64,000 bases of DNA from Epithemia pelagica (GCA_946965045.2 OX337238.1:2170001-2234000), one strand, 5' to 3'; numbered from the stretch's first letter, positions 34,401 through 45,779 are shown. The notes: generated from the sequence alone by a model not told the origin. Program-made: numbers and translations.

Positions 34401-35245
34401 CCTTCTTCAACATCCGACAAATACTGATGATCTGATAAAATTATTGGAACAAATCTACATGAGGGTGTGTCTTCAGCATCAGTTGGAGTGGCTACCTTCT
34501 TCTTGCGTCTTCGAGTACTTTTCTTTCGGCGACTACTGCGTTCTGGCTCAGGATATCGTCGATCAGTGGGCCTGACGATGTTCCTGTGTGAGGCGACACA
34601 CTTATAGGGACCTTTTTCTCGTTTGCGGTTGATCTTCAGCTTGGGTGACGATCTTTCGTCATCATCGGCGCTTTTGCATTGACCGCAAAAGAAGTAATCG
34701 GAGAATTCTCCTATGTATCGGTCGAGGCCGAAGACAGAACACGGTTGTGTGTCTTCACCCTCGAAGTCATCAATGATCTTTTGGATCCTCTCTTTCTCTG
34801 AAGCCGTGTTGGCTATGGGGGCATTCTCTTGTAATCTTCTGGATCTGGTCCGTAAGTTGGGAGACGGAGGTCTTGGGGGGGATGATGGTGCCGCACGACG
34901 CTTTGGGTTGCGACGTGATCCTGCTGGTCGGGGGTTGGGGGTGGCTTTCTTTCTCTTCTTTTGGTTCTTTTTTGGGGGTGCTTTCTTTTTTCTCTTCTTT
35001 GAGTCGTCCTCTTCGACACTGGGTTCTTGGGTCGCGTCCTCTTCGACATTGGGTTCTTGGGTTTCGACAGGTGGGTCGTCATTTTCCACTGGTGGATCCG
35101 TTGAGTTGTCCTGGGAAATCTCTTTCAGGATGGTGTCCTGGAGAATGGACAAAGGGACGAAGGATATGGGAACACAGCATGAATCTGTGCATGGATTAGA
35201 CTCGGATTCCACCAAGGGGTCGTTAAGAGGCTTCGAGAGAGACAT
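31433..35245 (-). pseudogene. Putative DDE transposase of element 3, frameshifted
   Basis: Read on the minus strand. Block 1 (ATG at 35245 down to about 33570) has a Pro/Lys-rich basic N-terminus, a CGQC zinc-like pair, a Ser-rich linker and a coiled coil of ~60 residues. Block 2 (about 33560 to 31943) holds the core: LDGALFTKNLSHT and VTNCDMSCDWKL supply candidate catalytic Asp residues, followed by a Cys/His cluster (CSKC...CRFC...CRHVKMC) before the last motif. An intron (31942-31876, GTAAGT...CAG, 67 nt) joins QQGWE to AFNSLFKTYYFSRTQRGG and a final acidic tail ending at 31433. The QGWE Glu is the likely third catalytic residue. Blocks 1 and 2 overlap in different frames near 33530-33600 with no room for an intron, so a 1-nt frameshift is inferred. 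I know similar unnamed proteins from algae and corals. Confidence 0.7.
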
Positions 35246-36096
35246 CGTCAAAGAAAGGCTTCGTCAAATGGTGATCTAAAGCAAAACAGAGCGACGTGAT
35301 ACGTTTTGTTTTGTTGGGTTGTTGTTTTGATAAATTGGGTGAGACTGAGGTGCGATTGGTCATCTTATTGTAGAAAAATTGATTCTAGTGTAAGGACGCG
35401 AGTCGATATTTTTTCATCACCTCACATTTAAAAGCAATGATTCGTTTGGGAATTACTGCTCGTGTAGTTGTGTGCAGATTGTGAGCCAACTTGGATTAGT
35501 GAGAGCGTGACCAAGAGCGGGGATTCGTTCTTGACTATGTAATGGATGATTGCCCGCCGTTAGTCTCGCTCTCACTATCCTATATCGTCCGTTGGAACGG
35601 TCCAAAGTTGGAGGTTGGCCTAAATTTGGAATTTTGTCGGAATGAAGTTTTGTATTTAACAAAAGGGCTTCTCACTGATTAGGGGATACTAAAAATGTCA
35701 CTTTCTGATGGCGGCTCGCAGGCTCCTGCGTGAGTTGGCGATGACGGTTAACACCGTTAGCTGGTATTGAATATTATTTTTCCAAGTCTTTTTGCGGAAT
35801 ATTCAAACCCGAAGCGACAGCAATCGAACCCTCTATGTCTGTCATGCCAGTCGACACGAAATTTTGTTGGGATTCCTCATGGAATCGCAACGCTTTCTGC
35901 AGCAACAACAACAATTAAGTACGAATACGTCTCCTCCATGGGAAGCCGTCTTGATTGTGACGGGGTGTGACGACCATCCACCCTGTCCCCAAGTGTTGGA
36001 AATGGTGGTGGATCATCCGCAAGCACCACCCGTCTTGTTGGCCCCGCAATCCACGGCTCAAGTCTTGCAAGAATTGCATGCCTATTGCCGCGCCGG

Positions 36097-37600
36097 GTGA
36101 GGCGGCCAAAACCTCGAAAATAGCGGCCAAATGACCATGATGGACATCTAGCGTAACTCACTCAATATAGGACGCCCATGCCCCAATATCGAGCGACGTT
36201 TTCTTCAAACAATGCTCTCGGCCCCTGCGGGCCACTTTTGCTATAGCGGCCATGGTTATCGAGTTCTAACTCACCATTGTAGGGTCATTTTTTTTCGTCC
36301 ACGTAATGGCCGCTAGATTGCCCTTTGGCCGCTACATTGATGGTACTATAAGTCAACCACTACGTGCCCTACCATCAAATGGTGCCTACGATGTGTCTAT
36401 CGTAGTGTAAGGAAGAGCACTTTCAGGTCATATGGGCTATCGGTGGGCGTGATAGCGCAAACAAACCCCTGCTCGATTTGGCTCATTTTTGTTGGAACGA
36501 GATTTTCATCCGTAACTCGATGTACTGCCGAAGCTCCAATATGGTAGTTCTACAGTTCATACTTGAAGGGCTTTTACTTTAGGGTCTACCTTCGTGAAAC
36601 CAACTACCATAACTATCGTAGGTGCCATGGTTATCGCAAAATAGTCTTCCATCGATGAGGATTTTCATCTCTCGCGACACGAACCACAATAGATCCTCAT
36701 CGTCCGTTTCCGCTACTCGCCTCGTTCAATCTTGATTCTCTGCCCCTCCTACTTTGTAGCATTTTAGTTTAGGACCTACTTGAGCGTGACGAGGTATCAG
36801 ATTGACCGTAGGCGCCATGGTCATTGAGAAGGTGCCATCCATTGATGGAGGCATTTTTCCCGATGTAGCACGTAGCACACAACATTTCGAGACCGAAGGA
36901 CGTTGCTACTCGTCTCGTTCAATATTGTTTTGCTTGCCTTCCTACTTTGTAGCATTTTAGTTTAGAACCTACTTGATCGTAACGAGGTCTCAGATTGATC
37001 GTAGGCGCCATGGTCATTGAGAAGGTGCCATCCATTGATGGAGGCATTTTCCCCGATGTAGCACGTAGCACACAACATTTCGAGACCGAAGGACGTTGCA
37101 ATTTGCTCCATCAATTTGGACTCGCTTGCCTTCCTACTTTGTAGCATTTTAGTTTAAAACCTACTTGATCGTAACGAGGTCTCAGATTGATCGTAGGTGC
37201 CATGGTCATTGAGAAGGTGCCATCCATTGATGGAGGCATTTTTTCTCGATGTAGCACGTAGCACACAACATTGCGAGAACGAAGGACGTTGCTACTCGTC
37301 TCGTTCAATATTGTTTCGCTTGCCTTCCTACATTGTAGCATTTTAGTTTAGAACCTACTTGATCGTAACGAGGTCTCAGATTGATCGTAGGCGCCATGGT
37401 CATTGAGAAGGTGCCATCCATTGATGGAGGCATTTTCCCCGATGTAGCACGTAGCACACAACATTTCGAGACCGAAGGACGTTGCTAATCGTCTCGTTCA
37501 ATATTGATTCGCTTGCCTTCCTACTTTGTAGCATTTTAGTTTAGGACCCACTTGATCGTAACGAGGTCTCAGATTGACCGTAGGTGCCATGGTGTTTATG
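36097..37600 (+). repeat. Left TIR of element 2 with 193-bp subrepeats
   Basis: The outer ~600 bp are unique TIR sequence, followed by tandem units of ~193 bp. The phrase GTAGCATTTTAGTTTA recurs at about 36756, 36949, 37141, 37335 and 37528. Units contain CCATCCATTGATGGAGG, itself a near-palindrome. Confidence 0.95.
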
Positions 37601-37747
37601 ATCCTAGTAGCGACCATCAACGGAAGTGGTGTTTCCATTTGGTAGTTTGCCCTTTGAATCCGTAAGTTTCTATGACTTCTGAGTGATGATTGAAGGAAGT
37701 TGAAGAATATTCAATGCTATTTTGATTTATATCTAGTTCAACGTTGT

Positions 37748-38269
37748 TTAGGACTGCATGTAGTTGTCGTAAAGATTCTCGCAGTCATCTTGTTGGGTCT
37801 CGGCAAAGTCGAAAGAAAGATCGCTATCAACAGTAGTTCCACGGGAGGATACAGTCTGAGCACTACGCATCGAGATGCTGCTCATGATTGAAAAACGTGA
37901 TGCAGGCTTTTCGATCTCCTCGTTGACTGGGCTAAGGTCGTCGGCAAACTTGATTTTCAGGTGGCGTACTGGAGTCTTGTCTCCACCATTCAATCCTTCT
38001 TCCTCTAAATTGTCGCAAATCTTGGTGATTGATTCTTCAACGGTTCCAAGAACAACTACGGTTTTGTCCCCACATTCTTGATCCAATCCTTCCGAGAGCA
38101 ATTCTGCCTTTCCAATGGTTGCTGTCTCTGCCTTGATTTTGGTTTTCTTGAGGGCACCTTGTTCAGTTGGGCGCACGGCAGATTTTGACACACTGGTTCG
38201 AACAACACTTGTGTGTGTGCGGTTTTGAAGGCGCGCACTAACACGGCGCTTGTCGATATAGAGTGACAT
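37748..38269 (-). CDS. Orphan protein in element 2, 173 aa
   Basis: Unbroken minus-strand ORF with ATG (MSLYIDKRRVSARLQNRTH). The N-terminus is basic, the middle contains VVVLGTVEESITKICDNLEE, and the C-terminus is acidic and Ser-rich. I see no enzyme motif, signal peptide or membrane segment. It lies just inside the left TIR and is transcribed outward toward it. Function unknown; it could be a regulator or accessory factor of the element, or a captured host gene. Confidence 0.55.
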   Translation of the reverse strand: MSLYIDKRRVSARLQNRTHTSVVRTSVSKSAVRPTEQGALKKTKIKAETATIGKAELLSEGLDQECGDKTVVVLGTVEESITKICDNLEEEGLNGGDKTPVRHLKIKFADDLSPVNEEIEKPASRFSIMSSISMRSAQTVSSRGTTVDSDLSFDFAETQQDDCENLYDNYMQS

Positions 38270-38747
38270 TGTGTTGTTGCTTTTGTTGTTGTAGTTGCAG
38301 TTGTTCTTGATGTGTTTCTCGTTGACGCCGTTTTATGAAGGTCGCTGTCGGCTCTGTCTCTCGTTGATGTTTGATTGATGTGACGTCTCACCATAAAATC
38401 GGATCTCGTATGGGAAGCCGGCTTGCGGCTCAACGCTCAACGTAAGAAAATTTTCTTAAGTAACTTGTCACACTTTTGTAATTGCTCCCGAGTGGCAATA
38501 GTAGGAAGTCCCCAACCGTTCCCCCAAATCAAATGAAATTTACTGCATGTCGTCTGAGAAATCGAGTTTACGACGAAAGAGCTTTTCCGAAGGAGAGGAG
38601 AGAATCGATAGGCCACCTGAATGAAGTGCTCACCTGAGGAAAGAGCTTTTGTTTGCAAATGAAAACGAGCGTAGAAGTAAGTGGTTCCGCGGCATCTAAA
38701 TCATTGCTTACAATGGTGGCAATAACCTCGACTCATTGATTCTCTCT

Positions 38748-39308
38748 ATGCTTAGGACGGATCGAAGTACAATGTCCGAACACGAGAATGAATCGCGCAA
38801 TCGGATTCTCCTTCCTAGCGGCTTTCACCTCGTACAAGATACGGGGAGCAACATCGAGCTCCAAGGAAGCCGCTTAACCATCTACGGTGAAGCGGGTGTG
38901 GATGTACACCTTCAAGACGCCACTCTCGGGGAGAAAGGAGAAAAGGGGACACTTGTTGTGGATCGAGGCGTGATTCTTTTACAGCGCTCCAGGTATGGTA
39001 CCAACGGTGGAATGCTATCAATTTGCGCGTTTGGCCGTGACAAGAAGGACGATTCGATGCCTGACATCGTCATTCCAGTCGGATCGGTTCACAACAAAAT
39101 TCGCTCCAAGAAGTTCCGTTCCAAAAATGGGTCCCTTGTCAAAGGAGAACTCACCATTGAGACCTCTCACTCCTTGGATACCAAGGTGACAATGGGACCC
39201 ATGATCATTACTGTGCGAATGAGTCTTACTGGGATGAATGCATTCATGTCGCTCTATGACAAAGCAACGGAGACGTGGCCCAACCAGGAAAGTGTTAAAA
39301 TCACGTAA
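38748..39308 (+). CDS. Orphan protein in element 2, about 186 aa
   Basis: Plus-strand ORF; the first in-frame ATG is at 38748 and a second at 38772 (MSEHENESRN) is also plausible. The sequence has a beta-rich look with short repeated phrases (NIELQGSRLTIYGEAGVDVH, GEKGEKGTLVV) and no catalytic motif that I recognise. It is divergent from the 173-aa gene, with about 480 bp between them that could hold a shared promoter, and convergent with the transposase. Function unknown. Confidence 0.55.
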   Translation: MLRTDRSTMSEHENESRNRILLPSGFHLVQDTGSNIELQGSRLTIYGEAGVDVHLQDATLGEKGEKGTLVVDRGVILLQRSRYGTNGGMLSICAFGRDKKDDSMPDIVIPVGSVHNKIRSKKFRSKNGSLVKGELTIETSHSLDTKVTMGPMIITVRMSLTGMNAFMSLYDKATETWPNQESVKIT

Positions 39309-39483
39309 GCGGGTAACAAATGATAGTTAGTATTCTTATTCATGGTGGTTTCCTAATTTCATAATATGTAGAGAGGCGCAAACATGTAGAATGAGTGTAG
39401 TTCTTGTGCACACAGAAGTTTCATTAAGTCGCATTCCCTCCTTTCGCCGCAGCAAAGTTCATGGCGTGCTGCTCGATACAAGT

Positions 39484-42400
39484 TCATTGTTTCCCATATC
39501 GAATGCCCACAGATGGCTTGCACACTGGTGTTCCCACGTAGGTTATCGAGCGCCAAGTCTTGGTGAACATGCGGCATTGTGGATGGCCACACATGGTTTG
39601 CGTGTCATAGTTACAAATAACACATTTACGCTTCATGCCTCTTTGGTCTGATGAAGAAACGTTGTCCTGTTCAACAACGCTGTGACAAACGACCAAATCA
39701 ATTGTAAGCTCAGAAAATACGGACGCGGGTGATATACTGCTTGAACAGGTATGGCCAACACTGGATGGCACAGTTACGGAGGCATCCGTACACACCGAAA
39801 GGTTGTTTGTCACTGGCAAGCTTTCAAGCACACCCGCTCTTCATTCAGCTGAACTGCGTTCGGAATATGGATTGTTGATTAAGTCATAAGCCAGCATATC
39901 CGCAAAGTCGTGGATTGAGGTATTCAGGAAAGGTTCCACTTGCTTGTGAAAACACAGTGCAAGATAACAATCAACCACCGTCATACCGAAGACTGTCGTC
40001 ACAATCCGAAACCACGGATTTTTAGTTAACCATAGTTCTTCGAGGCGTAGAAGACCCTGACGGATGTGATTGTGCCGGTCAATTGCATTGGCGTGCCGAA
40101 AGTATTTTGAAATACAGTCGGGACGCTCGACTCTCCGCTGCTTGATATTTCCAAACACATCTGTGAAGCGAGCAATGTATGGTGCGCCCGGTTGAGTATG
40201 CCCGGCATCTTTGGTCATGACAAAGAGAAGAACCTTCCTTGTACTGCACTTGTACCCAACCGCTACGAGCTTCACTCCAGTGACAGGGGCAGTACACTCC
40301 ATGACAAGGTAGGCTCCGGATGGAAAAGACTTCATCTGCTTCTCGATCTGTTTCTTGGGAAACCATGAGTGCGCTGTCTTCACAGCACCAATGAACTCAT
40401 GTCCATCCGTGTTCAGCCCTTTCTCTTTGTCCACGTAGAACGGAAAGGAAGTGCGATTGCGTCGATCGTCCTGTTCCCTCCACGAACACTTGAGGCATTC
40501 AGCAACCTGGACACTTCCAAACCAGGAGTCGCCTAAATACAGGTAGCGCTTGGAGGCCTTTCCAGCTTCGTGGCGTGCGCTTGACAGCTGTTCACTGTAT
40601 TGTGAACCTTCGACAAGCCGCAGTGTGCAGCCGCCCGATGGACCAGACTTCGCGACAAACTTCTTACGCCGCATTGGGACTCTTCCCTCTTGGATTTCAA
40701 GATGGGTCAGACACCATGTCGTGGTGTCGGCGACCACCTGTGAATGAAATAAGGTAGTAAGGTCAGACACATTAAGTCTTCAAAACATTGTCTGTCTGGT
40801 GTTAGCTTACCTTGAACTCCGTCCCAAGAGGTTTGGGCTTGCGGGCAATAAATGAGATATGCGGCAACAAAGATTGCTTGGTCGTTCGTGGTCGAAACGC
40901 ACTCATCGACTCGTCAAGCACTTGAACCACGGACGACGCAATTATTTGTCGGCGGTTCTCATTGAGCCCATCAATCAGGGGACGGATTTCATTCCATTTG
41001 TCATTCGGATCCGTCCCCCTGAAGGCATGATAGAGATGCGTCTTAATGTCGTTAAACCTACTCTCTGCCATGATGTCTTCGCCTTTCGTTCCAAGATTTA
41101 CATGTGGTGATAACCGACGAGTGCTAGGATCCTGGAAAAGAGCCTTTCCTCCCACACCAAGGGGACTTGCCGCGACGATAATCCCCCAAACTTTCCACCA
41201 CTCGCCTTCCGTAACCATTCGAATTTTCTTCTTTTTGTCACGCTTTTGATTCAATCGATCTAAACTAAGATTAAGGACTCTCAACTGATTTTGCCAGTTC
41301 CCTGTACAGAGGCCGATTGCAAGAAAGTGAGACTGTTGAACTTCTCCGATGTAGAAACAAAGAGTAGTGCTTACCTACCTGGCCAGAAGTGCATCAACAA
41401 GTCAAGAAATGGAAAGGAGTATTTTTCATTGTCGTGGCTTATTTCACTTTTACTCATCCTTTTGCCGAAGTTGTAGCCAACGATTGCATTCTTCTCATAG
41501 TCCGACACTGGATGATCCGGCGATGAATCCTCGACTATCTTCCACTCAAATCTTCTCCTGTCCTCTTTCCTTTGTAGCTGTTGACCCGTTAAATCGGTCG
41601 TTGGCTCACTCTCTCCGTCAAAAAGCACAGTCCATAGGTTTCCTCTTGCCACTGGATTCTTCTTCCCGTCGACAACTGTTCCCCATTGAGCATTGTTGCC
41701 ATTCTTGTGAACTCGATCTCCAATGCCGATTCCTTTTTTCTTGGGAGGCTTGACGACTACGGTCCAGTTGCTTTCAATAAGATGGTCTTTGGTAAGCTTG
41801 TATTGCTCCATTTTATGCCTGTGACGATCTTCGTCTCTTTCAACCAAAGCCCCGAAAGCCAATTGGCGTGCTTGTGCTTGTTCTTGTTCAGCTCCGTCAT
41901 CCTCGTCATCATAGACAAGTTCCACGGGTACATCTTCTTCGAGTTCTTCATCGGCAGCTGCATCTTCATCCTGATCTTCATGTTCATTGTCACTATCTTC
42001 ATCATCATTTTGCCTGGTCGTTGGTGGGCTGTTCTGATTGTTCAGAGGTGCATCTTGACCTTGAGCGTTGTCCAGGATCGCCGCTTGTGCCAAAACTTCG
42101 ATTTCTTCATCGTCGCTTACATCTGTTAATATCACTCCACCAACAGTGCGAGGAGCCTCTGAAGTCGTTGTCGTTGCTGCGGTCGTTGCAGTGGTCGTTG
42201 CAGTGGTCGTTGCCGTGGTCGTTGGTGCAACAGTCGTTGTCATTACCGATTGCATTGGTGTGGTTATTCCTGCTGTCGATGCCGCTGCCGTCGGCCTTGC
42301 TGTCGTCTCGACTGGGGTGTTCGTTGTCGTTGTCGCGCTCGTTGTCGCGCTCGTTGTCGCGCTCGTTGTCGCGCTCGTTGTCGTTGTCGTGGTTGCCGTT

Positions 42401-42758
42401 GGCATTGACGTGGATGTTGCTGTCCTCGATGCCGTTGTCATTGTCCTTGCTGCGGTTTCGGCTGGAACTGGAGTATTTGATACTGTGGTTGTTGTTGAGA
42501 TCGTAGGTCGAGGTCCGGTTGCTGCAACTGGATCTGGTTGTCCAGGAAAACCTTCATCTTTCTTGGGGAATCGAAGCTGTGGGAAGAGCGTTCATTTCTT
42601 AGCTCTGTTAGATTTCCTCTTTCGTCCACTCCGGCGACCATCCACTTATGAAATTCGACTGCTTCAACAATAATGCATGGGATGTCTCCACGCCTCATGA
42701 AGCATCTCGATCCAATCCCCAAACCACATGATTTGGGCCTCGGCGGCGGTGGTTCCAT
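39484..42758 (-). pseudogene. PiggyBac-like (DDE_Tnp_1_7-type) transposase
   Basis: Minus strand. Introns I can place: 41378-41302 (77 nt, GTAGGT...CAG) and 40810-40738 (73 nt, GTAAGC...CAG), both keeping frame. The N-terminal part (42441-41379) is Thr/Ala-rich then acidic, with a small barrel-like motif (GIGDRVHKNGNNAQWG). The catalytic region carries the piggyBac-type triad: YLGDSWFGS (Asp at 40530), VMTKDAGH and NAIDRHN. TGA at 39841-39843 ends the frame, but the same frame continues to 39484 with a Cys-rich zinc domain (CVICNYD...CGHPQC), as at the end of piggyBac transposases. The TGA is thus probably a nonsense mutation. The first block (42758 to about 42580) is in another frame; either an intron with a weak donor or a frameshift joins it. 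It would cut and paste the element. Confidence 0.75.
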
Positions 42759-43192
42759 TGCTGTATCGTTCTCGTGCGTTTTGGTCTTCTCAAGTTTCTA
42801 AGAGGTTATTGAGAATTGCTGTTTGTGTGTCCAATCTCCATTAGCGGTCAAAAGCATCTTTTCGACTTGCAAGCAAGCACATGGTTGATTGTTGAATGAA
42901 CTGTGGAACGATGTTGGAGGGAAGATGTAGTTTTTGTGGAGCAGTCGCTACAAAAGCACGTGTTCCGCATGCCCGCCCGCCTTAATTAAACGACAAGAAT
43001 GTTCTAAACATAATGAAATATCTCACAAAATTTAACGTTTTAACCGTATTCCCGTTGAATCGAAAGATTTTTTCCAAGAGTGGTCTGATTTGGTTTTTTG
43101 TCAAGTGGTCTGCAGACCAGGCAATGACGAACGCTCTCTGAGAAACGCTCGAAAACCCAAGACTCTCTGAGAAACCCCTACTCCACAAAAAG
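42759..43192. promoter_or_regulatory. Divergent intergenic region in element 2
   Basis: 434 bp between the divergent transposase and SET/2OG genes; a shared promoter region is likely by position. It contains TTAATTAA near 42983. No other site is recognisable. Confidence 0.35.
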
Positions 43193-45779
43193 ATGGAGAG
43201 GAGAACAATGAAAACACGAAGTCAATCTGAATCGCGTCTTAAGGCGCTTGCTCATGTTGCAGTTGCTGCCTCGGAGGCGGAGTCGGAGCCACATTCACCA
43301 TCACCTATGGCAGCAGCAGACGAAGCAACAATGGCAGCAACAGAAGAAGCGAGAGCAAGCCATCGGTTTCTTACAGACGAAGACCTCCATAAAGTCAACG
43401 AGAAAAAGCATGCAGACAGTCGTCGCGGCAAGCTAAAGGACGACAATGCATACACGGACTCGGCATTATGCGGAGGCTGTCGCTGCAGTAAAGAAAGTCA
43501 AGGCCTATGGACGGGATCCATGGGACAATTTCATCCGAGGACTGAAGTTTCTGTCCACTTCGATCAAGGATGGCACTGTGCTGATCAACGCATACGAAGT
43601 GTTTGTGGCAAAGAAGATTGGCGTCACATTTTCGGTGACAGCTGCGCCCATTCGCAAATCAGGCACAGGTATCAAGAACTCTAATACGGCCCCCAAGAAA
43701 AATGACTACGGACTGGAAGTTGGGGAAGGTGTGCCCAAGTCCGTTGGGATTGGGATCCCAACCAAGCAAACTCGAAACAACTCGTGCCTCAAGTTTCGAC
43801 AGTTCAGCTTCTCCCTCAAGAATGATCCGATCTTCAAGATTATGCTGGGGACAAAACACATCTTCACAGTCAAGAAGTCGGGCCTCAAGGCTGAAGAGGG
43901 AAAAGAAGGCCCCGGGTTTGGTCTTTTTTCTGTACAAGAGCACAAAGTAGGTGAGGTGATTGGTGTGTATGCAGGGTTGGATATCACCTCTCGGACCGTC
44001 GGTCGGACCGAGTGCGCAATTCAGTTTGGAGAGCACGGAGAACGCATCGTTCAAGCCGACAACGAGGATTTCTTTTTCATGGGGTTTCATTTGATGAATG
44101 ATCCCCAGTATCACCTCTACAATACAGAAGAAGGACCTGACGAAGCACACAAGGACTACAACGTGCGTATCGACAATAATCTGCTAGTTCGTGTGATCAA
44201 GGAGATTGCGGAGGGGGACGAGCTGTTTTTATTCTACAACCTTAGCTCGGACACCAAGACGATCGCAGCCTCAAAGGAAGGCGGTGAGGAGCCTGATGAG
44301 GATGTGCAGAAGAAGCAAGGTCGATCCAGCCAGGATGATTCTCTGAAGAAGGTGAAGAAGATGAAGATGGGTGGTTCTGGTGGTAATGCTCCTGCTCCTG
44401 ATGTTGCCATTCAACAGCACTACCAACCGCACGACCTTCAACTGCACCATCCTGTTCCCGCCGCTGCTGCTCCTGATGTTGCCATTCAACAGCACTACCA
44501 ACCGCACGACCTTCAACTGCACCATCCTGTTCCCGCAGCTGCTGTTCCTCATGATGTTGCCACTCAACAGCACCACTACAATTCTCCGCAAATACACCAC
44601 CTTCAACCACACCATCATCCTCAGTACCACAGTCCACCATACCATCATCCTCCACATTCCCACTACACGCCCGGGCATTTCTATGATGAGCATCATCGGC
44701 CCCATGTCTTGGTGGCTCATGGGCAGCTCCCTTATGAAGGATACGGGCAGGTTCAGCCACAACCAAGCATTCCATATGACGCCCCGATACTCAATCAAAA
44801 CCCCAGTCCGGAGGACTCTCACCAGGTGGAAGCGGTTGAGGAGGAACCAAATCCGGCAGAGAAAGCAAAAGAACTGAATAAAAACTATGGCCACTTGTTG
44901 ATCAATTATGAGGGTGATCCACGAGGACGTTTTTTGGTCGCTCCGACAGAGCTTCTTGGATTGTTGCGTGATGTCTGGTCTCTCGGAACGGAGAAGCATG
45001 GGGACGACAAGATTTCGAAGAGAATGCGGGGTGTGCAACAATACACCCCACAAATCCAAATGCGCATGTTTGACGGTGAAGGATTAGTGGCACATGACGA
45101 ATTCACGCCCTGGGGGAAGAAGCGGGTAGCTGAAATTGTGGCAACGTTCAAGAAGACTCTTGCTCAAGCCCTTGTGGACATGGAGTACGCAGAGGATGAC
45201 TCCTTTGCTGAGGGTATCCAGATCCACCTGTCGCTCCTCAAGACCACATTTGAAAAGGTGCAAGAGCCACATCTGGATTTCAAATGGGATGTGGTCACAC
45301 CAAGTCCGGACGAGGAAAAGGGTTCGACTGAACAGAAAGGGACACCCCAAGGCAACGTCAAGACTCGTGGAAAGGGACGAAAGAAAGCGCCGTTCCGAGA
45401 ACGTGTCCCATTTGCTGTTTTTGTGCCCCTGACGGAGGACGGAATGACTTTAGAATTGTGGCGGCACCGCAAGGACCACAAGGAGAATAGGCATCAGTTG
45501 GATGAGGTGGTCGACGTTCCCTATGGAACGTTCCTCATGATGCGAGGCGATACTGTTCACAACGGAGGCTTCTTGACCAGTGCCCAAGGCAATCCACGTG
45601 CCCATTTCTACATGTATCAAGGGCGTGATCAAACCATTCATCCATATCTTCCAAAAAACGAGTACCAGTTACCACCCTACTACAACTCAGAAGATCGTCT
45701 CGCAACATATTACCGGCACAGTCAGCATGTCCACGATAAATCTCCAAAGAAAGTTCGTGGCGCACCTCTTCTAAAATAA
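43193..45779 (+). CDS. SET-like plus 2OG-Fe(II) oxygenase-like fusion protein (possible frameshift near 43465)
   Basis: The main frame is 43446-45779 (777 aa). Upstream, 43193-43465 is open in another frame and reads smoothly into it, so the ATG at 43193 is probably the true start and a 1-nt frameshift lies near 43465. Residues ~155-265 of the main frame look like a SET domain: GPGFGLFSV...VGEVIGVYAG at the start, and EIAEGDELFLFYN at the end with the usual Tyr. The NHS core is degenerate. A His/Gln/Pro-rich linker follows, with a 78-bp tandem duplication (44398-44553). The C-terminal ~250 residues match a double-stranded beta-helix 2OG-Fe(II) oxygenase: HLD (~607), distal His in GDTVHNGG (~703) and Arg in NPRAHFYMY (~717). 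It may methylate and oxidise chromatin or protein targets; activity is inference. Confidence 0.65.

Larger units (their letters stand above)
29537..35769. mobile_element. Element 3: 6.2-kb DNA transposon, unnamed DDE family
   Basis: The sequence CAATACCAGCTAACGGT at 29537-29553 is repeated in inverted form at 35753-35769, bracketing two convergent genes: an orphan on + and a DDE-like transposase on -. The exact termini are ambiguous. Reading TA as the target duplication leaves a 12-bp TIR; reading AGCT as a 4-bp duplication leaves a shorter TIR inside a palindromic target; or there may be no duplication. The gene content supports a DNA transposon; the boundary call is moderate. Confidence 0.6.

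Noticed and set aside
36700-37600. 193-bp tandem repeats as a free-standing satellite or centromeric repeat
   Set aside because: The same repeats occur in inverted orientation at the other end of an 11-kb unit, so they are part of TIRs.
42068-42673. Plus-strand 201-codon Val/Ala-rich ORF resembling a membrane protein
   Set aside because: It is the antisense shadow of the Thr/Ala-rich region of the piggyBac-like gene and of 12-bp tandem repeats near 42330-42390.
38440-42990. Separate nested piggyBac element with TTAA ends (TTAA near 38454 and TTAATTAA near 42983)
   Set aside because: No matching terminal inverted repeats next to these TTAA sites; the simplest reading is that the transposase belongs to the surrounding 11-kb element.
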